In this document: piece by piece, positions 5,499 through 8,639 of the stretch | How positions within the stretch are numbered: the stretch's first letter is position 1 | Layout: each line of letters opens with the position of its first letter | Assembly (NCBI GenBank): GCA_041485845.1 | Contig: JBGPKH010000375.1 | Span: forward strand, 1 to 8,639 | From: OMOG01 sp041485845 | GTDB taxonomy: Bacteria; Acidobacteriota; Terriglobia; Bryobacterales; Bryobacteraceae | Direction of reading: 5' to 3' | DNA length: 8,639 bases | Position numbers and translations under genes: made by a program | The notes under the pieces: model-generated | Seen by the model: the letters and a program-made list of their open reading frames with translations, nothing else | Database searches by the model: none | Told to the model about the DNA's origin: nothing

Positions 5499-6686
5499 CT
5501 ACTTGCCCGTATAGCTCACGTGCCAGATCTTCTTGTTGCCGTCTTCCGAGATCAGAAGGCTGCCATCGGCCAACTGGAGCAATCCCACGGGCCGGCCCCA
5601 AACATCGCGCTCATCCGGGCCCAGCATCCAGCCGGTCAGGAATTCGCGTGGAGGCCCGGAGGGCTTTCCGTTCTTGAAGGGAACAAAGGCGATCGACTGG
5701 CCCACCCGCTTGGAGCGGTTCCAGGAGCCGTGTTGGGCGATGAAAGCCCCGCCCTGATACTCGGCGGGGAACTGTTTGCCGGTGTAGAAAATGAAATCCA
5801 GCACCGCGCGATGAGCTCCCATCAACACGTCGGGCACGATGGTCTTAGCCACCAGGGTTGGCGCCAGGCCCTTATTCGTGGGGTCTTCATGCGGTCCGAT
5901 GTAAGCGTACGGCCATCCGTAGAAGGCGCCCTCCTGGATGTGTGTGAAGTAGTCGGGAACCAGGTCGTCGCCCAAGTCGTCGCGCTCCTGCACTGCCGCC
6001 CAGAGGGTGTCGGTGCCGGGATACCAGCGTATGCCGATCGGGTTGCGCGTGCCGGAGGCGTAGATCTCTTGGCCGCTGCCGTCCACGTTGTAGCGGTTGA
6101 TCGCGGCGCGGCGCGGGTCCTCACCGGGGGAGGAGTTCGAACCGGAGCCCACGCCTACGTAAAGTTTCTTGCCCGCGCGGTCGAACAGCAGGCTGCGGGT
6201 CCAGTGGTGCGTACCTTGGCCCTTGAGCGAGACGACTTCCTCGGCGGGGCCGGCGGTCATGGCCTTGGCGTCGTACTTGAAGCGCTTGACCGAATCCGGT
6301 TCGCCAACGTAGAGGTAGCCGTTGAGCATGGCCAGCCCGTACGGCCGGTTCAGGCCTTCGATCATCTTCTTGCGCTTGGTGGGATCGCCGCCGGGGAAGA
6401 CGTAGACGGCGCCGTTGGGCGGGTTGGCCGAATCGGACAGCAGGATTTCGTTGGATGGCCCGAGGAGCATGGCTCGCGGCGTACTGAAATCCTCGGCCCA
6501 GACTTCCGTGTGGAATCCGGCGGGAACGTTGAGCTTGGCGCCGTTCGGTTGCGGAATGACGCGGGCACGGTTGTTCACCGACTTGGTGGCATACGGCGGC
6601 GGAAGTTTGGGATCATCGGCCGCATAGAACAATACGCTGGTGGCCAGGAGTAGGGCCACACCCAGCAAAGTACCTCGCAGGTGCAT
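5499..6686 (-). CDS. Secreted glucose/sorbosone dehydrogenase-like beta-propeller (PQQ-type)
   Basis: Periplasmic six-bladed beta-propeller of the glucose/L-sorbosone dehydrogenase family, expected to oxidise a sugar or polyol with pyrroloquinoline quinone. 395 residues. The signal peptide is MHLRGTLLGVALLLATSVLF, then YAA. Family features: VPAGFHTEVWAEDFSTPRAM (54-73) and ANPPNGAVYVF; His160-His161 in GTHHWTRSLLF, a candidate for the catalytic base of soluble glucose dehydrogenase; Arg214 in SGTRNPIGIRWYPGT; an acidic ERDDLGDDLVPDY (234-246); FYGWPYAYIG; and AFIAQHGSWNRS (314-325). The C-terminal blade is WGRPVGLLQLADGSLLISED. Start ATG 6686 is chosen because AGGA lies four bases upstream and the signal peptide begins there; an ATG at 6749 would add Arg-rich residues inside the upstream terminator zone. 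It heads the unit with the heptaheme cytochrome. Actual substrate and cofactor are inferred. No pqq biosynthesis genes are in the window. Confidence 0.9.
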   Translation of the reverse strand: MHLRGTLLGVALLLATSVLFYAADDPKLPPPYATKSVNNRARVIPQPNGAKLNVPAGFHTEVWAEDFSTPRAMLLGPSNEILLSDSANPPNGAVYVFPGGDPTKRKKMIEGLNRPYGLAMLNGYLYVGEPDSVKRFKYDAKAMTAGPAEEVVSLKGQGTHHWTRSLLFDRAGKKLYVGVGSGSNSSPGEDPRRAAINRYNVDGSGQEIYASGTRNPIGIRWYPGTDTLWAAVQERDDLGDDLVPDYFTHIQEGAFYGWPYAYIGPHEDPTNKGLAPTLVAKTIVPDVLMGAHRAVLDFIFYTGKQFPAEYQGGAFIAQHGSWNRSKRVGQSIAFVPFKNGKPSGPPREFLTGWMLGPDERDVWGRPVGLLQLADGSLLISEDGNKKIWHVSYTGK

Positions 6687-6723
6687 GTTCCTATGATGCC
6701 ATGAGAGCGGCGATCGTGGCGGC

Positions 6724-6757
6724 AAAAGAAAGGCCCGGCGGGCGGTCAAGCCCCGGC
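6724..6757 (-). terminator. Distal, imperfect copy of the rpoD terminator
   Basis: Same arrangement as the proximal copy: GCCGGGGC and a TTGACC loop, then the return arm interrupted by three extra bases (GCCCGCCGGGC), then CTTTCTTTT. The stem is weaker because of the insertion. It would catch read-through from the first terminator just upstream of the dehydrogenase gene. Confidence 0.5.
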
Positions 6758-6766
6758 GGTGGCGGC

Positions 6767-6797
6767 AAAAGAAAGGCCGGGGCGGTCAAGCCCCGGC
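6767..6797 (-). terminator. Rho-independent terminator of rpoD (proximal copy)
   Basis: On the - strand, GCCGGGGC (6797-6790) pairs perfectly with GCCCCGGC (6783-6776) around a 6-base loop, followed by CTTTCTTTT (6775-6767). It lies 25 bases after the rpoD stop codon in the right orientation. An 8-bp GC-rich stem plus T-rich tail is a standard intrinsic terminator and separates rpoD from the dehydrogenase operon. Confidence 0.75.
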
Positions 6798-6822
6798 TCA
6801 GAGAGCAGATGGATGGAGGAAA

Positions 6823-8352
6823 CTATCGTGCCGCCATCAGCGCGCGCAGGCGGCGGGCCCGTTCGGGGGCTCGCAACTGGCGCAGCGCTTTGGCTTCAAT
6901 CTGGCGAATCCGCTCACGCGTGACGTCGAACTCCTGTCCGATCTCTTCCAGCGTGTGTTCCCGCTCACAGCCGATCCCGAACCGCATCCGGATGACCTTC
7001 TCTTCTTTTGGCGACAGCGTTTTGAGGATGCCGGCGGTTTCGTCGCGAACGTTGGATTCGATCACCGCATCGACCGGCGAACCCACCCAGCGGTCTTCGA
7101 TCAGATCGCCGAGCGCCGATTCGCCGTCGCGGCCGACCGGGGTTTCGAGCGAGACCGGATCGCGAGAAATGGTCTTCAGCTTTTGGACCTTTTCCACGGG
7201 GATGTCCATACGGCGGCCAATTTCGTCATTTGTAGGAGTTCGACCGAGCTCCTTTTCCAATTCGCGCGTCGCCCGCAGGAACTTGTTCATACTCTCGTTC
7301 ATGTGGACGGGAATCCGAATAGTCCGGGACTGGTCGGCGATGGCGCGCGTGATGGCCTGCCGGATCCACCACGTGGCATAGGTCGAAAACTTGTAGCCGC
7401 GGCGGTATTCGAACTTGTCGGCGGCGCGCATGAGGCCGATATTGCCCTCCTGGATGAGGTCCAGGAGATGAAGTCCGCGATTCACGTACTTCTTGGCGAC
7501 CGAGACCACCAAGCGGAGGTTAGCCTCCACCAGGTCCTTCTTGGCGCGCTCGGCTTCCGCTTCGCCATGTCGAATCACGGTCAGGCTGTGCTTGAGCTCT
7601 GGCAAGGAGGCGCCGGCCGCGGTTTCCCGCTTCTTGATCTCGCGCTTGAGCTCGCGCAGGCGCATTTGCTGGATCGGATTGTTGCGCGTCTCCAGCTTCT
7701 TGATCTCGCTATCGAGGTGGCTGATCTCGTCCACCGCACGCTCGATTTCGCGTGTGAACTCCTTCCATTTGTTGGCCCTGAATGGGCAACGCCGGATCGC
7801 CAGCGAAGTCTCGACTTTAGCCCGGTTCAGTTTGGCGCACAGGCGCTTGCGCGGCCGTTTGTTGGCGATCGGGGTGACATCCACCTTCTCCTCCAACTGC
7901 ATGAGCTTCTTGGAGAGTACAATGACGTCGGCGAACCGCTTGGCCGCGTCCATGCGCCCTTGGATGTCGGCGGGGGTGCCTTCCTCGACGTCCCCCAAAT
8001 CCGCGACGGCCTCCAGCTCCACGGCGCCTTTTTTCAGGTTTTCGGACAACTCCACGACTACCCGCTGCACCAAGGCGGAACGGCTAATCGCCTTTTGCAT
8101 CCGCAACTTACCACGCTCCATGCGGCGCGCCAGGTCGACCTCGCCTTCCCGCGTCAACAACGGAACGGCGCCCATCTCGCGCAGGTACACGCGAACCGGA
8201 TCGTCGGTGTAGATGGATTCCTCCACCGGCGCAGGCTGTAGAAAATCGCCCTCATGCGCAGCTTCGGGATCGAAGAACTTGGCTTCGTCTTCGAAATTAA
8301 TACCTAAAGCTTCAGGATTGTCCGCCAAAAACTGATCTTCAAAATGATCCAC
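6823..8352 (-). CDS. rpoD: Primary-type RNA polymerase sigma-70 factor
   Basis: Sigma subunit that directs RNA polymerase to housekeeping promoters. 509 residues. An acidic N-terminus of about 47 residues replaces the usual longer region 1.1. Region 1.2 starts at YTDDPVRVYLREMGAVPLLT (48-67). A long charged non-conserved region (about 85-270) precedes regions 2.1-2.4 (272-345), which include ANLRLVVSVAKKYVNRGLHL, DLIQEGNIGLMRAADKFEYR and KFSTYATWWIRQAITRAIAD. Region 3 runs about 346-425 (ELGRTPTNDEIGRRM). Region 4 has LSPKEEKVIRMRFGIG and the helix-turn-helix TLEEIGQEFDVTRERIRQIE (467-486), then a basic tail RARRLRALMAAR. The start is GTG 8352, preceded by a near-ideal GGAGGTGA six bases upstream. 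It is followed by a tandem terminator and apparently preceded by the end of another gene, possibly dnaG. Region 2/4 conservation argues for a primary rather than an alternative sigma; a second rpoD-like paralogue elsewhere cannot be excluded. Confidence 0.96.
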   Translation of the reverse strand: MDHFEDQFLADNPEALGINFEDEAKFFDPEAAHEGDFLQPAPVEESIYTDDPVRVYLREMGAVPLLTREGEVDLARRMERGKLRMQKAISRSALVQRVVVELSENLKKGAVELEAVADLGDVEEGTPADIQGRMDAAKRFADVIVLSKKLMQLEEKVDVTPIANKRPRKRLCAKLNRAKVETSLAIRRCPFRANKWKEFTREIERAVDEISHLDSEIKKLETRNNPIQQMRLRELKREIKKRETAAGASLPELKHSLTVIRHGEAEAERAKKDLVEANLRLVVSVAKKYVNRGLHLLDLIQEGNIGLMRAADKFEYRRGYKFSTYATWWIRQAITRAIADQSRTIRIPVHMNESMNKFLRATRELEKELGRTPTNDEIGRRMDIPVEKVQKLKTISRDPVSLETPVGRDGESALGDLIEDRWVGSPVDAVIESNVRDETAGILKTLSPKEEKVIRMRFGIGCEREHTLEEIGQEFDVTRERIRQIEAKALRQLRAPERARRLRALMAAR

Positions 8353-8358
8353 TAAGAC

Positions 8359-8366
8359 TCACCTCC
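8359..8366 (-). promoter_or_regulatory. Strong ribosome-binding site for rpoD GTG start
   Basis: GGAGGTGA on the - strand, eight bases complementary to the 16S rRNA 3' end, with a 6-base spacer to GTG 8352. It supports this GTG over the out-of-frame ATG at 8371. Confidence 0.75.
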
Positions 8367-8496
8367 CCCATGGACACGCGATCCGATTACATCAATGTCT
8401 TGGGAAATGGGGTATTTACCTGAAAAAGAATGGACTCGCTGGTCCCGCCCCTACTCTTGAGAAGCTCACTCGCATTCGGGGTTCGACTTTCGACTG

Positions 8497-8525
8497 ATGA
8501 TATCACCATTCCCCTATAAAGTTAA
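8497..8525 (-). promoter_or_regulatory. Putative sigma-70 promoter for rpoD
   Basis: On the - strand, TTAACT (8525-8520), a 17-base spacer, then TATCAT (8502-8497), preceded by TGA as an extended -10. Initiation near 8490 would give a leader of about 138 bases. The 8353-8597 gap is AT-richer than the genes around it and holds further AT-rich stretches (near 8528-8550) that could be alternative promoters. I see no tRNA or clear riboswitch in it. Confidence 0.45.
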
Positions 8526-8597
8526 GCCCTATTTTAAAGATGTCTTAAAACTGAGAAGGTTACAAGAATCCAGGAGATAGAGGAATGGGCCGCACTC

Positions 8598-8639
8598 TCA
8601 GCTCCGGGTTTTTGCCATTAGGTTCTTCAGCTCGTTGAA
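8598..8639 (-). CDS. C-terminal 13 codons of an upstream gene, possibly DNA primase
   Basis: The - strand reads FNELKNLMAKTRS and stops at TGA (8600-8598); the rest lies beyond the window. The residues look like the charged helical end of a cytoplasmic protein. In many bacteria dnaG immediately precedes rpoD, which makes primase the best guess, but the 13 residues alone do not identify it. Confidence 0.4.
   Translation of the reverse strand, partial: FNELKNLMAKTRS

Larger units (their letters stand above)
6717..6797. repeat. Two tandem copies of a terminator-bearing unit
   Basis: A unit beginning TGGCGGCAAAAGAAAGGCC occurs at 6717 and again 43 bases later at 6760; both continue through GGGCGGTCAAGCCCCGGC or nearly so. 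Unit 2 is three bases shorter in its first stem arm. This looks like a recent local duplication of the rpoD terminator. Confidence 0.8.

Noticed and set aside
5322..6653. Long + strand open frame opposite the dehydrogenase (443 codons)
   Set aside because: The - strand frame encodes a full beta-propeller with signal peptide; the + strand product matches nothing and runs across two genes.
6687..6749. Longer dehydrogenase starting at ATG 6749
   Set aside because: The added residues are Arg-rich, lie within the duplicated terminator, and would precede an otherwise well-formed signal peptide with its own ribosome site at 6686.
6717..6797. Tandem repeat as a CRISPR-like array
   Set aside because: Only two units, no unique spacers, and each unit is an intrinsic terminator for the - strand.
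6955..8241. Long + strand open frame opposite rpoD (428 codons)
   Set aside because: Antisense of a highly conserved sigma factor; codon periodicity favours the - strand gene.

Overview
The window looks like chromosomal DNA from an Acidobacteriota bacterium, most likely of the Solibacter/Bryobacterales type. Four things point there: a MacB/FtsX-type permease of the 'acidobacterial duplicated orphan permease' (ADOP) kind with a dedicated ATPase, GC-rich coding sequence, a lipopolysaccharide heptosyltransferase (so a Gram-negative envelope), and short GC-rich palindromic repeats between genes. This assignment is inferred from remembered family features; no search was run.

Layout. Positions 1-3933 read on the + strand: the 3' part of an ADOP-type permease (1-1527), its ATPase (1536-2231), a broken remnant resembling the C-terminus of a DoxX-like membrane protein (2232-2431), a palindromic repeat, a heptosyltransferase II-like glycosyltransferase (2495-3550), and overlapping it a degenerate HldE/RfaE-type nucleotidyltransferase (3526-3933). 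Positions 3893-8639 read on the - strand. In transcription order these are: the last codons of an upstream gene (8598-8639, perhaps dnaG), the primary-type sigma factor rpoD (6823-8352), a terminator present as two near-identical tandem copies (6717-6797), a secreted sorbosone/glucose-dehydrogenase-like beta-propeller (5499-6686), a seven-heme c-type cytochrome (4883-5494), a 73-residue membrane protein (4523-4744) and signal peptidase I lepB (3893-4468). The two blocks converge with a 41-bp tail-to-tail overlap at 3893-3933.

Function. The permease and ATPase should form one ABC-type exporter or mechanotransmission complex. The two sugar-nucleotide/LPS genes suggest heptose addition to lipid A core. 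The dehydrogenase and cytochrome are four bases apart and look translationally coupled, suggesting a periplasmic module that oxidises a sugar or alcohol and passes the electrons to a multiheme carrier. Signal peptidase I downstream would process such exported proteins, though it is a general housekeeping enzyme.

I see no CRISPR array, complete insertion sequence, tRNA or rRNA. The best leads for something undescribed are the dehydrogenase/heptaheme/small-membrane-protein cluster, the heptose adenylyltransferase-like protein lacking the first His of its HxGH motif, the remnant gene next to a dispersed palindrome, and the duplicated rpoD terminator.
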